This document shows positions 17,442 through 25,427 of a stretch of 64,000 nucleotides of DNA, in pieces (position 1 is the first letter of the stretch; the number at the start of each line of letters is the position of its first letter). Both the position numbers and the translations under genes were made by a program. The notes under the pieces are model-generated. The model saw only the letters and a program-made list of their open reading frames with translations, did no database searches and was not told the origin of the DNA. Source of the stretch: Pseudolactococcus laudensis (lineage in GTDB: Bacteria; Bacillota; Bacilli; Lactobacillales; Streptococcaceae); assembly GCF_013449735.1 (NCBI RefSeq), contig NZ_JACBNY010000001.1, positions 124,001 through 188,000 of the forward strand, given 5' to 3'.

Positions 17442-17471
17442 TTGCCAAAACTTCGAGTTTTATGTTATAAT
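17442..17471 (+). promoter_or_regulatory. Promoter of rpsF-ssb-rpsR
   Basis: TTGCCA at 17442-17447 and TATAAT at 17466-17471 with an 18-base spacer, directly before the structured leader. Confidence 0.7.
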
Positions 17472-17479
17472 GGATACTT

Positions 17480-17517
17480 GTGAGCAACCCTCACTTACTC
17501 GGGGAAAAGCCCCGAGT
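17480..17517 (+). promoter_or_regulatory. Structured leader of the rpsF operon
   Basis: Two adjacent hairpins: GTGAG-caacc-CTCAC and an 8-bp stem ACTCGGGG-aaaag-CCCCGAGT, 29 bases before the rpsF start codon. Leaders of rpsF operons in many bacteria bind the S6:S18 pair for feedback control; this hairpin is in the right place, but I cannot confirm the conserved motif. Confidence 0.5.
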
Positions 17518-17545
17518 CATTAGACCAAAAGGAGGAGATACATCA

Positions 17546-17845
17546 ATGGCTACTACAAAGTACGAAATTCTTTACATTATTCGTCCGAACATTGACGAAG
17601 ATGCCAAAACAGCGCTTGTTGAACGTTTTGACACAATCTTGACAGAAAATGGTGCAACTATTTCTGAATCAAAAGATTGGGAAAAACGTCGTCTTGCGTA
17701 CGAAATCAATGATTTCCGCGAAGGTTTGTACCGTCTTGTAACACTTGAAGCTGATTCAGCTTCAGCTGCAACAAGCGAATTTGACCGTCTTGCGAAAATC
17801 AATGGCGACATCTTACGTCACATGATCACTAAGGTTGAAGCTTAA
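17546..17845 (+). CDS. rpsF: 30S ribosomal protein S6
   Basis: A 99-residue ribosomal protein ([20 protein letters not shown]) that pairs with S18 in the small-subunit platform. The ATG at 17546 is chosen because GGAGGAG lies 9 bases upstream; an in-frame GTG at 17480 would place translation through the leader hairpins. First gene of the conserved rpsF-ssb-rpsR operon. Confidence 0.96.
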   Translation: MATTKYEILYIIRPNIDEDAKTALVERFDTILTENGATISESKDWEKRRLAYEINDFREGLYRLVTLEADSASAATSEFDRLAKINGDILRHMITKVEA

Positions 17846-17881
17846 TTCTAAGCACACTTTAGTTTTCAGGAAGGACAAAAC

Positions 17882-18391
17882 ATGATTAATAATGTTGTTT
17901 TAGTAGGTCGTTTGACCAAAGACGTTGAACTTCGTTACACACCTGCCAATCAAGCAGTGGCTACTTTTACCCTTGCGGTTAATCGTGCCTTCAAGAATGC
18001 TAATGGTGAGCGTGAAGCGGATTTCATTAATGTTGTCATCTGGCGTCAAGCTGCAGAAAATCTAGCAAATTGGGCGAAAAAAGGTGCGCTTCTGGGCGTT
18101 ACTGGTCGTATCCAAACGCGTAATTATGAGAATGCCCAAGGTCAACGTGTTTACGTGACTGAAGTGGTTGCTGATAATTTCCAAATGCTAGAAAGTCGTA
18201 GCGCGCGCGAAGGTGGTCAACAAGGCGGAGGTTACACACCTTCACAGTCTCAACCTACAAACGCAAACTTCGGTGGCAATCAACCGTCACAAACTCAGAG
18301 TTCACCTGCCACTCCAGACTTTGGCCGCGATAGCGATCCGTTTTCTGGTGGCACACCCATGAACTTGAGTGATGATGATCTACCGTTTTAA
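17882..18391 (+). CDS. ssb: Single-stranded DNA-binding protein
   Basis: A 169-residue SSB. The OB fold occupies residues 1-105 ([20 protein letters not shown], with [10 protein letters not shown]). A Gly/Gln/Ser-rich linker follows, then the acidic C-terminal tip DDDLPF that recruits repair and replication partners. Between two ribosomal genes, as in most Firmicutes. AGGAAGG precedes the ATG. Confidence 0.96.
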   Translation: MINNVVLVGRLTKDVELRYTPANQAVATFTLAVNRAFKNANGEREADFINVVIWRQAAENLANWAKKGALLGVTGRIQTRNYENAQGQRVYVTEVVADNFQMLESRSAREGGQQGGGYTPSQSQPTNANFGGNQPSQTQSSPATPDFGRDSDPFSGGTPMNLSDDDLPF

Positions 18392-18439
18392 TCAATGATG
18401 GGCAGATTAACTGCCTAGAATAATATAAGGAGAAAACAC

Positions 18440-18685
18440 ATGGCACAACAACGTCGTGGTGGCTTCAAACGCCGCAAAAAAGTTGACTTTATCGCAGCTA
18501 ACAAAATCGAAAACGTTGACTACAAAGACACTGAGCTTTTGAAACGTTTCATCTCAGAACGTGGTAAAATTTTACCACGTCGCGTTACTGGTACTTCTGC
18601 TAAAAACCAACGCAAAGTTGTAACAGCAATCAAACGCGCACGTATCATGGCTTTGCTTCCATTCGTAGCAAACGATTCTGAATAA
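18440..18685 (+). CDS. rpsR: 30S ribosomal protein S18
   Basis: An 81-residue basic protein starting [17 protein letters not shown], with [10 protein letters not shown] near the end. It partners S6 in the ribosome and closes the operon. AAGGAG lies 8 bases before the ATG. A terminator and a tandem hairpin repeat follow. Confidence 0.96.
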   Translation: MAQQRRGGFKRRKKVDFIAANKIENVDYKDTELLKRFISERGKILPRRVTGTSAKNQRKVVTAIKRARIMALLPFVANDSE

Positions 18686-18698
18686 AAAAATTTGAAGG

Positions 18699-18722
18699 CA
18701 AGTCTTACGAGGCTTGTTTTTT
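18699..18722 (+). terminator. Intrinsic terminator of rpsF-ssb-rpsR
   Basis: CAAGTC pairs with GGCTTG (one G-U) around TTACGA, followed by TTTTTT. Its T-run is also the first bases of the first 50-bp repeat. Confidence 0.65.
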
Positions 18723-18765
18723 GTTTGTCTGCGAGCATCAGGAAGATGCGAGTAGACAAAAAAAC
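18716..18765. repeat. 50-bp hairpin repeat, copy 1
   Basis: GTTTTTTGTTTGTCTGCGAG at the left and AGACAAAAAAAC at the right form an inverted repeat (TTTGTCT/AGACAAA) with an internal GCATC/GATGC stem. It differs from copy 2 at 5 of 50 positions. Confidence 0.75.
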
Positions 18766-18780
18766 CAAAAATAGAAAAGT

Positions 18781-18830
18781 GTTTTTTGTTTGTCTGCGAG
18801 TGTCTGGAGGATGCGAGAAGACAAAAAAAC
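18781..18830. repeat. 50-bp hairpin repeat, copy 2
   Basis: Second copy with a 65-bp period. The outer TTTGTCT stem and TGCGAG motifs are retained, while the inner stem bases have diverged (TGTCTGGAGG in place of CATCAGGAAG). Confidence 0.75.
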
Positions 18831-18849
18831 TGACGTTTAACGGTCAGTT
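18828..18849 (-). terminator. Terminator of the DUF960 gene
   Basis: On the minus strand AACTGAC pairs with GTCAGTT and is followed by TTTTT, 25 bases after the DUF960 stop. Confidence 0.65.
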
Positions 18850-18873
18850 TGTGTGTTGTGATTTGGCTAATGC

Positions 18874-19185
18874 TTACATTTCCATTGGTGTCATGATTGT
18901 TTCACGCCCCATGTTATCAACGGCATGAAATAGTCGTGGCCAGTCGTTGTCAAATTCGTAATTAAAGTCAATAACCATAGACGTGTTAGGGTCATCGTCT
19001 TGCGAAAAGCGAACTGAAAGCGTCCCGTGGTTGTTCATCAATTCAAAGTTAATCGTATTTTCCAAGATGAAAACGCCTTTGAGGTTGTTGTCAATGATGT
19101 ACCAAAAACTGTCGATGACTTCGCCAGGGATGGATTGAATAGTGCCGAAACTTGCATAACGGGCGATTGTATTTGTAAAAGCCAT
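18874..19185 (-). CDS. DUF960 family protein
   Basis: A 103-residue soluble protein with the pattern of DUF960 (start MAFTNTIARYASFGTIQS, core IDSFWYIIDNNLKGVF). The family is restricted to Firmicutes and has no established function. Ribosome binding site GAGGT lies before the ATG, and AT-rich -10 sequence (TATATTATAC) is about 25 bases further up. Monocistronic. Confidence 0.8.
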   Translation of the reverse strand: MAFTNTIARYASFGTIQSIPGEVIDSFWYIIDNNLKGVFILENTINFELMNNHGTLSVRFSQDDDPNTSMVIDFNYEFDNDWPRLFHAVDNMGRETIMTPMEM

Positions 19186-19387
19186 AGGTTTACCTCGCTT
19201 TTTCTATCCCAAATAGGTATAATATATTCATTACGGTTAATAAAGCAAATACTTCAAATTATTTCTCGCCACTTCGTCGTTGAAAAATAGTTTAAAAGCC
19301 TCATTCGCTTTATTACCCAACTGAGTATACGCTTATAATTAAATTATATTTTAAAAGTCAAAAAAGGTCAAGAAATAGGAATTCAAA

Positions 19388-20101
19388 ATGCGAATAGATG
19401 ACGTTTTAAGCCAATATGCTGCTGTCAAAAAGTCCGACATCAAAAAAATCATGCGTGAGCACCGCGTATCAGTTAACGGTCAGGTCATAACAGCGCGTAA
19501 TGAACAGGTCGATAGTAGCATACATCACCTTACTCTAGATGGTCGTAAAATCAACTTTCCACCACATCGATATTTCATGGTCAACAAAGCTATGCGCACC
19601 CTCTCAGCCAACAAGGATGCTGAATTGCCAGTCGTTTTCGACGTCTTGCCAAACGACATCGACAAAACCAACCTCTACATCATTGGACGTCTCGATTTTC
19701 TATCTCAAGGCCTACTTCTCATCACCGACAACGGCAAGTTGGGGCGCAATTTGATCAAACCTGAAGCCCACGTTGAAAAAGTCTATCAAGTAGAGGTGAA
19801 GGAACCCCTAGAACCTGACGACGTCAGAAAATTCAGAGCAGGTCTAGTGATAGATGGGGATGTGTCATTAGCCCCTGCTCAATTAGTAATCCTTTCAGAC
19901 CACACCGCCATTGTCAGCATTAGCGAGGGAAAAAACCGACAGATTCGCAAGATGTTTTTAAGTGTTGGGAAACTCGTGACCAAACTGGTGAGAACTCAAA
20001 TCGGGCCGATACAGTTAGATGAGAGCTTGAAACCAGGTGATTATCGCGCGCTGACAAAATCTGAAATCCAAAGTCTAGCACCTTATTTTAAAGCGGATTA
20101 A
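19388..20101 (+). CDS. rsuA: 16S rRNA pseudouridine(516) synthase
   Basis: A 237-residue RsuA/RluB-family pseudouridine synthase. An N-terminal S4 RNA-binding domain (residues 1-60) is followed by the catalytic domain with GRLDFLSQGLLLITDNG, where Asp is the catalytic residue, and GKNRQIRKMF in the C-terminal part. The length and S4 domain suit RsuA, which modifies U516 of 16S rRNA. The Q in place of the usual E/G of the GRLD motif is a mild deviation. Followed by a hairpin terminator shared with recX. Confidence 0.86.
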   Translation: MRIDDVLSQYAAVKKSDIKKIMREHRVSVNGQVITARNEQVDSSIHHLTLDGRKINFPPHRYFMVNKAMRTLSANKDAELPVVFDVLPNDIDKTNLYIIGRLDFLSQGLLLITDNGKLGRNLIKPEAHVEKVYQVEVKEPLEPDDVRKFRAGLVIDGDVSLAPAQLVILSDHTAIVSISEGKNRQIRKMFLSVGKLVTKLVRTQIGPIQLDESLKPGDYRALTKSEIQSLAPYFKAD

Positions 20102-20127
20102 AAAGCTCAAAATCTGAGCTTTTTTTG
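20102..20127. terminator. Bidirectional terminator between rsuA and recX
   Basis: AAAGCTCA pairs with TGAGCTTT around AAATC, then TTTT on the plus strand; A-rich on the other side. Confidence 0.75.
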
Positions 20128-20129
20128 GT

Positions 20130-20924
20130 TTAAAAATCAATTTCGCGCAACTCGCGATTAATGACATCAAAGTCAAAACCTTTTCTGGCAAGGGCATTGC
20201 TGACGCGTTGTTTGAGGTCATAGCCGTCATATTTTCGGCTGTATTTGCGCATGATTTTATCTAATTCTTTTTGCAAGAGTTCTGATTCATTGTCTTCATC
20301 GGATTCGAGTTCTAAATTATCAATAGCAATCTTACTAATATCGTAGGAAAAGCCTTTACTTGTCAGATTCGTTGCAATCTTCATTTTCAGGGCCTTGAGT
20401 GGCAGGCGACTATACTTGCTCATGACTAATTTTTCAGCCAGATGCGTTGCGACTTCAACTTGTATGTCAAAGTCGTAAAGAAGTTCTAACTTTTCTAGTG
20501 CCAAAGTTTTATCAATGCCTTTATCAACCAATTTTTGCTGAATTTGATAAGGGCCAGCTGACTTACCTAGGACTTTGCCGCGAACAAAGGACTCAGCATA
20601 AGCAGGATCGTCAATAAAACGTGATGCCTCAAGCGCATCAATGATTTTAGCGATTTGCACATTTGGAATCTCATGGTCGATCAAGTAACGAATGACTTCT
20701 TTTTTAGTCCGTTGCTTGAAAGAAATATAGTAGAGTCCCAGATTTTTTCCCCTAGAAAAATCAGCAAATTCAGCAATTTTCTCAATTTCAGCGTTTTCAA
20801 ACACAGCACCTTTTGACAAAAAGAACCGAACAATCGTATCCTCAGTCACATAAATCGTGCGCTCATCGTCAAAAACGACCTTATATAAACGTTTTTTCTT
20901 CTCAAGTGAAATAATTTTAGGCAT
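20130..20924 (-). CDS. recX: Recombination regulatory protein RecX
   Basis: A 264-residue protein of the RecX family, which binds RecA filaments and limits their activity. It is helical, with three RecX repeats visible (GLYYISFKQRTKKEVIRYL, DPAYAESFVRGKVLGKSAGP, LKQRVSNALARKGFDFDVI). The length is that of the long streptococcal/lactococcal form. Divergent from rlmD across only 36 bases, an arrangement also seen in streptococci. Confidence 0.92.
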   Translation of the reverse strand: MPKIISLEKKKRLYKVVFDDERTIYVTEDTIVRFFLSKGAVFENAEIEKIAEFADFSRGKNLGLYYISFKQRTKKEVIRYLIDHEIPNVQIAKIIDALEASRFIDDPAYAESFVRGKVLGKSAGPYQIQQKLVDKGIDKTLALEKLELLYDFDIQVEVATHLAEKLVMSKYSRLPLKALKMKIATNLTSKGFSYDISKIAIDNLELESDEDNESELLQKELDKIMRKYSRKYDGYDLKQRVSNALARKGFDFDVINRELREIDF

Positions 20925-20960
20925 ACTTTATTATACGTAAAAAAATGGTAAAATGGGTAC

Positions 20961-22298
20961 ATGACTCTTAAAATTAAGCAAAAAATTCCACTAAAAATCA
21001 AAAAAATCGGTATCAATGGCGAAGGCGTTGGTAATTTTAAGGGAACGACGGTTTTCGTGCCGGGTGCGCTCAAGGGCGAAGATGTGTATGCGGAAATCGT
21101 GACTAGCGAGCGCAATTATGCGACGGCAAAAGTCCTCAAACTCAATAAAAAATCACCTCACCGCGTTGTGCCGATGTGTGATATCTATAAGCAGTGTGGC
21201 GGCTGTCAGATCATGCACTTGGCTTATCCGCAACAGCTGCTTTTTAAGCAAGATGTGCTGAGACAGGCGCTACAAAAGTTTAAACCTGAAGGTTATGAAA
21301 CTTACGAAGTCCGTAAGACGATAGGGATGAAAAAACCCGAGCACTATCGGGCTAAGTTACAATTTCAAACACGGTTTTTAGGCGAGAAAGTCAGAGCAGG
21401 GCTTTTCGCAGAGAATTCGCATAAGTTAGTTGAAATCAAAAACTGTTTGGTGCAAGATGAAACAACGCAAGCGATTATTAATGAAGTCACTGAACTTCTG
21501 ACTTTTCATCGAATTCCAATCTATAATGAAAGAAAGTTCGATGGCATTCGGACGGTTATGGTCCGTCGGGCTAATCATACTGGGGAAGTTCAGCTTATTT
21601 TCATCTCATCGACTCCGGTTGAGTTGACGCGAACGATTGCGAGTTTGACGGAGAAATTTCCTGAGATTAAAACGATTGCTTTGAATATCAATCGTAAGAA
21701 GTCGTCTGAGATTTATGGCGATGAGACGGAGATGCTTTGGGGCGAGCGTGCGATTTTAGAAGGCGTGCTTGATTATACCTTTGAACTCAGCCCGCGGGCC
21801 TTCTATCAACTCAATCCTGAACAGACTAATGTGCTTTACCGCGAGGCGGTAAAGGCGATGGATGCGAGTGCTGACGATGATTTAATAGATGCCTATTCTG
21901 GGACTGGTACCATTGGCCGCGCCTTTGTGGGCAAGGTTAGAAGTATTCGTGGCATGGATGTCATTGCGGAATCGATAGAGGACGCTAAGGTCAATGTGCC
22001 GGACGGGATTTATGAAGTCGGGACGGCTGAAACGGTGATGCCTAAGTGGGTGGCTGAAGGGTTCAGAGCGACCGCCTTGATCGTTGATCCGCCTCGGACG
22101 GGGCTGGACGACAAGTTGCTAGACACTATTATTGCGACGCAGCCTGAAAAAATGGTTTATGTGTCCTGTAATGTGTCGACTTTGGCGCGTGATCTGGTTA
22201 AGTTAGCGTCGGTTTATGATGTCAAATATATCCAGTCAGTTGATATGTTCCCGCACACGGCGCGGACGGAGGCAGTTGTGAAGTTGGTGCGCAAATGA
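20961..22298 (+). CDS. rlmD: 23S rRNA (uracil-C5)-methyltransferase, RlmD/RumA family
   Basis: A 445-residue SAM-dependent RNA methyltransferase. An N-terminal TRAM domain (about residues 5-60) is followed by an iron-sulfur ligand set ([12 protein letters not shown]), the SAM-binding segment [22 protein letters not shown] and the catalytic cysteine motif [14 protein letters not shown]. Members target U1939 or U747 of 23S rRNA, or tRNA U54; which one applies here cannot be told. The start lies 36 bases from recX with a weak ribosome binding site. The next gene overlaps by 4 bases. Confidence 0.9.
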   Translation: MTLKIKQKIPLKIKKIGINGEGVGNFKGTTVFVPGALKGEDVYAEIVTSERNYATAKVLKLNKKSPHRVVPMCDIYKQCGGCQIMHLAYPQQLLFKQDVLRQALQKFKPEGYETYEVRKTIGMKKPEHYRAKLQFQTRFLGEKVRAGLFAENSHKLVEIKNCLVQDETTQAIINEVTELLTFHRIPIYNERKFDGIRTVMVRRANHTGEVQLIFISSTPVELTRTIASLTEKFPEIKTIALNINRKKSSEIYGDETEMLWGERAILEGVLDYTFELSPRAFYQLNPEQTNVLYREAVKAMDASADDDLIDAYSGTGTIGRAFVGKVRSIRGMDVIAESIEDAKVNVPDGIYEVGTAETVMPKWVAEGFRATALIVDPPRTGLDDKLLDTIIATQPEKMVYVSCNVSTLARDLVKLASVYDVKYIQSVDMFPHTARTEAVVKLVRK

Positions 22299-22792
22299 TT
22301 GAAAAAGCCAAATTGACGGATCTGTCAGAAATTGTGGCAGTGATAGAGAGTGCGCGTGCCTATTTGAAGGCGCAAGGGATTGACCAGTGGCAAAAAAGCG
22401 CCTATCCTGCTATATCAGATATTAGGACGGACATTGAAAATGATGTGGCTTATGTTCTGAAAGTGGCCGGTAAAGTTGCAGCATATGGGGCGGTGATTGC
22501 TGGGTTCGACCCCGCTTATGATTTAATTCAAGGCGCGTGGCGTAACGATAATCACGACTATGTGACCGTTCATCGCATGGCGGTATCAACAGCATTTCGC
22601 GGCCAGGCTCTGGGACAGCGATTTTTGACCTCAGTTTTTGAGACGTTCAGTACTTATCAAGATTTTCGTGTCGACACGCATCCAGATAATCAGATCATGC
22701 AGCATATTTTGACCAAACTCGGCTTTGAAAAATGCGGTGTGGTGATGTTTGAAGGCGCCCGTTGGGCCTATCAGAAAGTGCTAGAAGATTAA
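22295..22792 (+). CDS. GNAT family N-acetyltransferase
   Basis: A 165-residue acetyl-CoA-dependent acetyltransferase. Motif A is visible as [18 protein letters not shown], with the Q-x-x-G-x-G/A acetyl-CoA loop. The N-terminus resembles the streptococcal GNAT subgroup ([20 protein letters not shown], then GIDQWQ). Substrate unknown. Translationally coupled to rlmD (ATGA). Confidence 0.85.
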   Translation: MIEKAKLTDLSEIVAVIESARAYLKAQGIDQWQKSAYPAISDIRTDIENDVAYVLKVAGKVAAYGAVIAGFDPAYDLIQGAWRNDNHDYVTVHRMAVSTAFRGQALGQRFLTSVFETFSTYQDFRVDTHPDNQIMQHILTKLGFEKCGVVMFEGARWAYQKVLED

Positions 22793-22837
22793 TGCTCAGA
22801 ATTGCTGAGAGAAAAGAAAGATAAAGGAGTGTTAGAT

Positions 22838-23092
22838 ATGACATATGAACAAGAATTTATGCAAGAATTTGAAGATTGGGTAGCAACACAAATCATGGTC
22901 AATGAAATGGCCATGAACCAAAGCCAAGAGGTTGCGGATGAAACAGACGATGAACGCGCTAAAGATGCGATCATTCGTTATGAAAGCCGGATGGATGCCT
23001 ATAAATTTTTGCTAGGCAAATTTGAAAACTATAAAGCTGGCAAAGGATTCTATGATTTACCTGACGGCTTGTTTGATCAAGTTAATTATTGA
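22838..23092 (+). CDS. DUF1912 family protein
   Basis: An 84-residue acidic helical protein (MTYEQEFMQEFEDWVATQI) of DUF1912, a Lactobacillales family of unknown function. The ATG at 22838 is chosen because AAAGGAG is 9 bases upstream; the longer frame from 22802 starts at a TTG without such a site. Probably co-transcribed with the GNAT gene 45 bases away. Confidence 0.8.
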   Translation: MTYEQEFMQEFEDWVATQIMVNEMAMNQSQEVADETDDERAKDAIIRYESRMDAYKFLLGKFENYKAGKGFYDLPDGLFDQVNY

Positions 23093-23124
23093 TTGTCTAA
23101 AATAAAAAACTTTTTTAAAAACTC

Positions 23125-23153
23125 TTGACGAGTGCCAGCTACTTTGATATACT
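23125..23153 (+). promoter_or_regulatory. Promoter of tRNA-Leu
   Basis: TTGACG and TATACT with a 17-base spacer, 16 bases before the tRNA 5' end: a strong, typical tRNA promoter. Confidence 0.8.
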
Positions 23154-23169
23154 AATAAAGTACTGTTTC

Positions 23170-23255
23170 GCGGAGATGGCGGAATTGGCAGACGCGCAGG
23201 ATTAAGGATCCTGTGACCTACTTTGGTCGTGAGGGTTCAAGTCCCTTTCTCCGCA
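23170..23255 (+). tRNA. tRNA-Leu (anticodon UAA)
   Basis: An 86-base class II tRNA. The acceptor stem GCGGAGA pairs with TCTCCGC, the anticodon stem CAGGA/TCCTG encloses the loop TTAAGGA with anticodon TAA, a long variable arm follows, and the T-loop is GGTTCAAGT. Discriminator A; the CCA end is not encoded. Confidence 0.95.
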
Positions 23256-23261
23256 CTAATA

Positions 23262-23287
23262 ACCGAGCCTAGCGCTCGGTTTTTTTG
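23262..23287 (+). terminator. Terminator of tRNA-Leu
   Basis: ACCGAGC pairs with GCTCGGT around CTAGC, followed by a run of T. Confidence 0.85.
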
Positions 23288-23316
23288 TGTTTTAAGGTTC
23301 ACATCAGAATTTTATT

Positions 23317-23359
23317 TACCAATTTCGCATTGTTTTGCCAAAAGAATACCGATTTGGTA
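23317..23359. repeat. Palindromic intergenic repeat, copy 1
   Basis: About 41-43 bp, near-palindromic: ACCAATTTCGCATTGTTTTG on the left and CAAAAGAATACCGATTTGGT on the right. The second copy starts 61 bases later, and related copies lie at 58.4 kb. Confidence 0.75.
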
Positions 23360-23378
23360 AAGAATCAGCGAATTTTTA

Positions 23379-23419
23379 ACCAATTTCGTATTGTTTTGCC
23401 AAAAGAATACCGATTTGGT
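23379..23419. repeat. Palindromic intergenic repeat, copy 2
   Basis: Identical to copy 1 over 41 bases except one position (CGTATT for CGCATT). Palindromic halves ACCAATTTCG and CGATTTGGT. Confidence 0.75.
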
Positions 23420-23473
23420 ATTACCTCTTACAACATGATCACGCTACGCTACAATGTATCAAAAAAGCTATAC

Positions 23474-23530
23474 AAAAATAGGCTATGGTCAATTCCAATT
23501 AATATTGAAGATTGCTCATAGCCTATTTTT
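23474..23530. terminator. Bidirectional terminator downstream of MFS gene
   Basis: AAAAATAGGCTATG pairs perfectly with CATAGCCTATTTTT; the loop is itself partly self-complementary. It lies 34 bases past the MFS stop on the minus strand. Confidence 0.7.
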
Positions 23531-23563
23531 TGAGGAATTTTGTCCTAGCGTCTTGATAGTATT

Positions 23564-24754
23564 TTATAGTGCTGCTTTGACAGCTTTCTTAGACGTATAA
23601 ATTTTATAAAGTACCATACAAATGATTGGTAAAATACTTGCAACTAAGTAGATGTTTTGGAAAGATAGGAAAGTTCTTAATTCCCCTAGTACATAAGGAC
23701 CGATACCCAAACCAAGGTCTAGCCCAATAAAATAAGTAGAGAGGGCAACGCTGATCCGATGCTCGTCTTTAACAGTCTTTAAAGAAACGGCTTGTCCATT
23801 TGACATGAAAGTACCGTAGCCGAGACCAATGACACCACCTGAAACTAGGAGCAACCAACTGCTGGTTGTCATGCTCAGTAAAATGAGGCCGACACTCAAA
23901 AATAAGTAACTTGGATACATGACAAATTTTTCGCCAAGATTATCAAATATTTTGCCTGAAAGTGGTCGAGTAAACGTGATGACCAAGGCATAAACAACGA
24001 AAAATAAGGAGCTGACCTGTACTAAATCAATGACTTTGACATAGGATGATAGGAAAGCGAGGACACTTGAGTAAGAAAGCCCCATTAAGAAGGCCATAAA
24101 GGCAATAAATAATGCTTTTTTTTCAATGAAGCTATCGAAAGAACTTTTATTAAGTGCTTTGATGTGTTCTTCTGAGAGTTTCACGTTTTTAACTGGGAAT
24201 AAATAGCACATAATTGTGATAATAAAAACGAGGACAATTGAAAAAGCGACAATAAAGTGAAAATCGGTTGTATTTAATAAAATCAGGCCAAGAAAAGGAC
24301 CAATAGCCGCTGCTAGACTTGTACTGAGACCATAGTAATTGATACCTTCACCATGTTTAGCTTTAGGAATATAGGCAGTGACAATGGTGTTTGTCGCAGT
24401 TGATAAGGCACCATAGCCAAAACCATTTAAAAATCTGACGAGATAGAGCACGGGAATAGCTGGTACGTAAAGATAAGCAATTGTTGTAAGCAAATAAAAC
24501 AAAGCGCCGTATCTTAAAGTCGCTTTTCTGCCGATTAACTCTAGTTTTTTACCAATGAGTAATCGCGCAAGCAAAGTCCCGATAATATAAATACCAGATG
24601 CTAATCCTGCTTGACCTAGTGAGGCATGTAAGTTACTCTGTGCGATCACGGCAATAATGACCATCAGAAGGTAGTAGACTAAGTAGACAATAAAGTTAAT
24701 AAAAGTAATCGCAATGAAGCCTTTGTTAAATAATTTTTGATTCGTGTTATTCAA
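23564..24754 (-). CDS. MFS transporter
   Basis: A 396-residue, 12-helix major-facilitator protein. Visible motifs include GTLLARLLIGKKLELIGRKA (motif A-like, between helices 2 and 3) and RFLNGFGYGALSTATNTIV (helix 4). The pattern fits the small-molecule efflux group. It lies downstream of a 98-residue hypothetical gene and divergent from a LysR regulator, which probably controls it. Substrate unknown. Confidence 0.85.
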   Translation of the reverse strand: MNNTNQKLFNKGFIAITFINFIVYLVYYLLMVIIAVIAQSNLHASLGQAGLASGIYIIGTLLARLLIGKKLELIGRKATLRYGALFYLLTTIAYLYVPAIPVLYLVRFLNGFGYGALSTATNTIVTAYIPKAKHGEGINYYGLSTSLAAAIGPFLGLILLNTTDFHFIVAFSIVLVFIITIMCYLFPVKNVKLSEEHIKALNKSSFDSFIEKKALFIAFMAFLMGLSYSSVLAFLSSYVKVIDLVQVSSLFFVVYALVITFTRPLSGKIFDNLGEKFVMYPSYLFLSVGLILLSMTTSSWLLLVSGGVIGLGYGTFMSNGQAVSLKTVKDEHRISVALSTYFIGLDLGLGIGPYVLGELRTFLSFQNIYLVASILPIICMVLYKIYTSKKAVKAAL

Positions 24755-24772
24755 TGGTTGGTAGACCTCTTC

Positions 24773-25069
24773 CTAGATGTTTGGTGACATGTGACCATTT
24801 AAGTCATGCAATTTTTGAATTTGGCAAGCAACTTGGGCATAATTCTCTGGATAGCGGTCGCTCAACTCATTGATAAATAAATCTCTGACTTCCATGAAAG
24901 AAGTTGCGAAGTTAGAGAGTTCAGCATCTTCATCAATGGCATATTTTAATTTAAGGAAGAGCAAGTTTTGATAAGCATCATTCAAGAAAACCAATGATTT
25001 TTCTTTTTCAAAACGTGCATTGTAGGCAGTGTCTAAACGGTTAATAATTTCATTTGTCCAGTTATTCAT
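24773..25069 (-). CDS. Small helical protein, unknown
   Basis: A 98-residue soluble protein (MNNWTNEIINRLDTAYNARF) that looks all-helical and ends HDLNGHMSPNI. It sits 18 bases upstream of the MFS gene in the same direction, so it is the first gene of that operon. No domain recognised; a small accessory or binding protein is possible. Confidence 0.6.
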   Translation of the reverse strand: MNNWTNEIINRLDTAYNARFEKEKSLVFLNDAYQNLLFLKLKYAIDEDAELSNFATSFMEVRDLFINELSDRYPENYAQVACQIQKLHDLNGHMSPNI

Positions 25070-25427
25070 GTGTATTGCTCTCTTTCTTTTTTATCGCTAT
25101 TTTTAGTATCAGAAGCATTAGGCTTAAAATTCTAAAAAAGGTTGGTGCGTGTAGGTATAAAATAAGTCGATTGACTTACTTTTTAGACAGTTGCATCAAC
25201 TGTCGACCCTTTATTTAAGTATGGTATGATGATGACCTGATAGCTACTCATTTGCTCCCCCAAAATTAAAATATTGATTACATGTCATAGTGTATCGCTT
25301 GAAATAGTTTATAGTCAACTCGAATAGCTACCATATAATTTGCTTATAACCTATAAATTTTACTAAAAAATTAGGCTAACATATTCTCTATAATATGCTA
25401 GAATGTAAAACAAGGGGAAAATTCAAA
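25070..25427. promoter_or_regulatory. Divergent control region between LysR and MFS operon
   Basis: 358 bases with no gene. It holds two adjacent inverted repeats, TAAGTC-GATT-GACTTA (25163-25178) and a 19-base perfect palindrome GACAGTTG-CAT-CAACTGTC (25186-25204), plus TATAAT at 25390-25395 before the LysR gene. These are candidate operator sites; which strand's promoter they control is not resolved. Confidence 0.45.

Noticed and set aside
17480-17545. Longer N-terminus for S6 starting at GTG 17480
   Set aside because: It would translate through two stable hairpins and lacks a ribosome binding site, whereas ATG 17546 has a strong one and gives the normal S6 N-terminus.
23285-23425. CRISPR-like array (two repeats separated by 20 bases)
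   Set aside because: Only two units, the spacer is too short, the units are full palindromes, and no cas genes are in the window; better explained as a paired intergenic palindrome.
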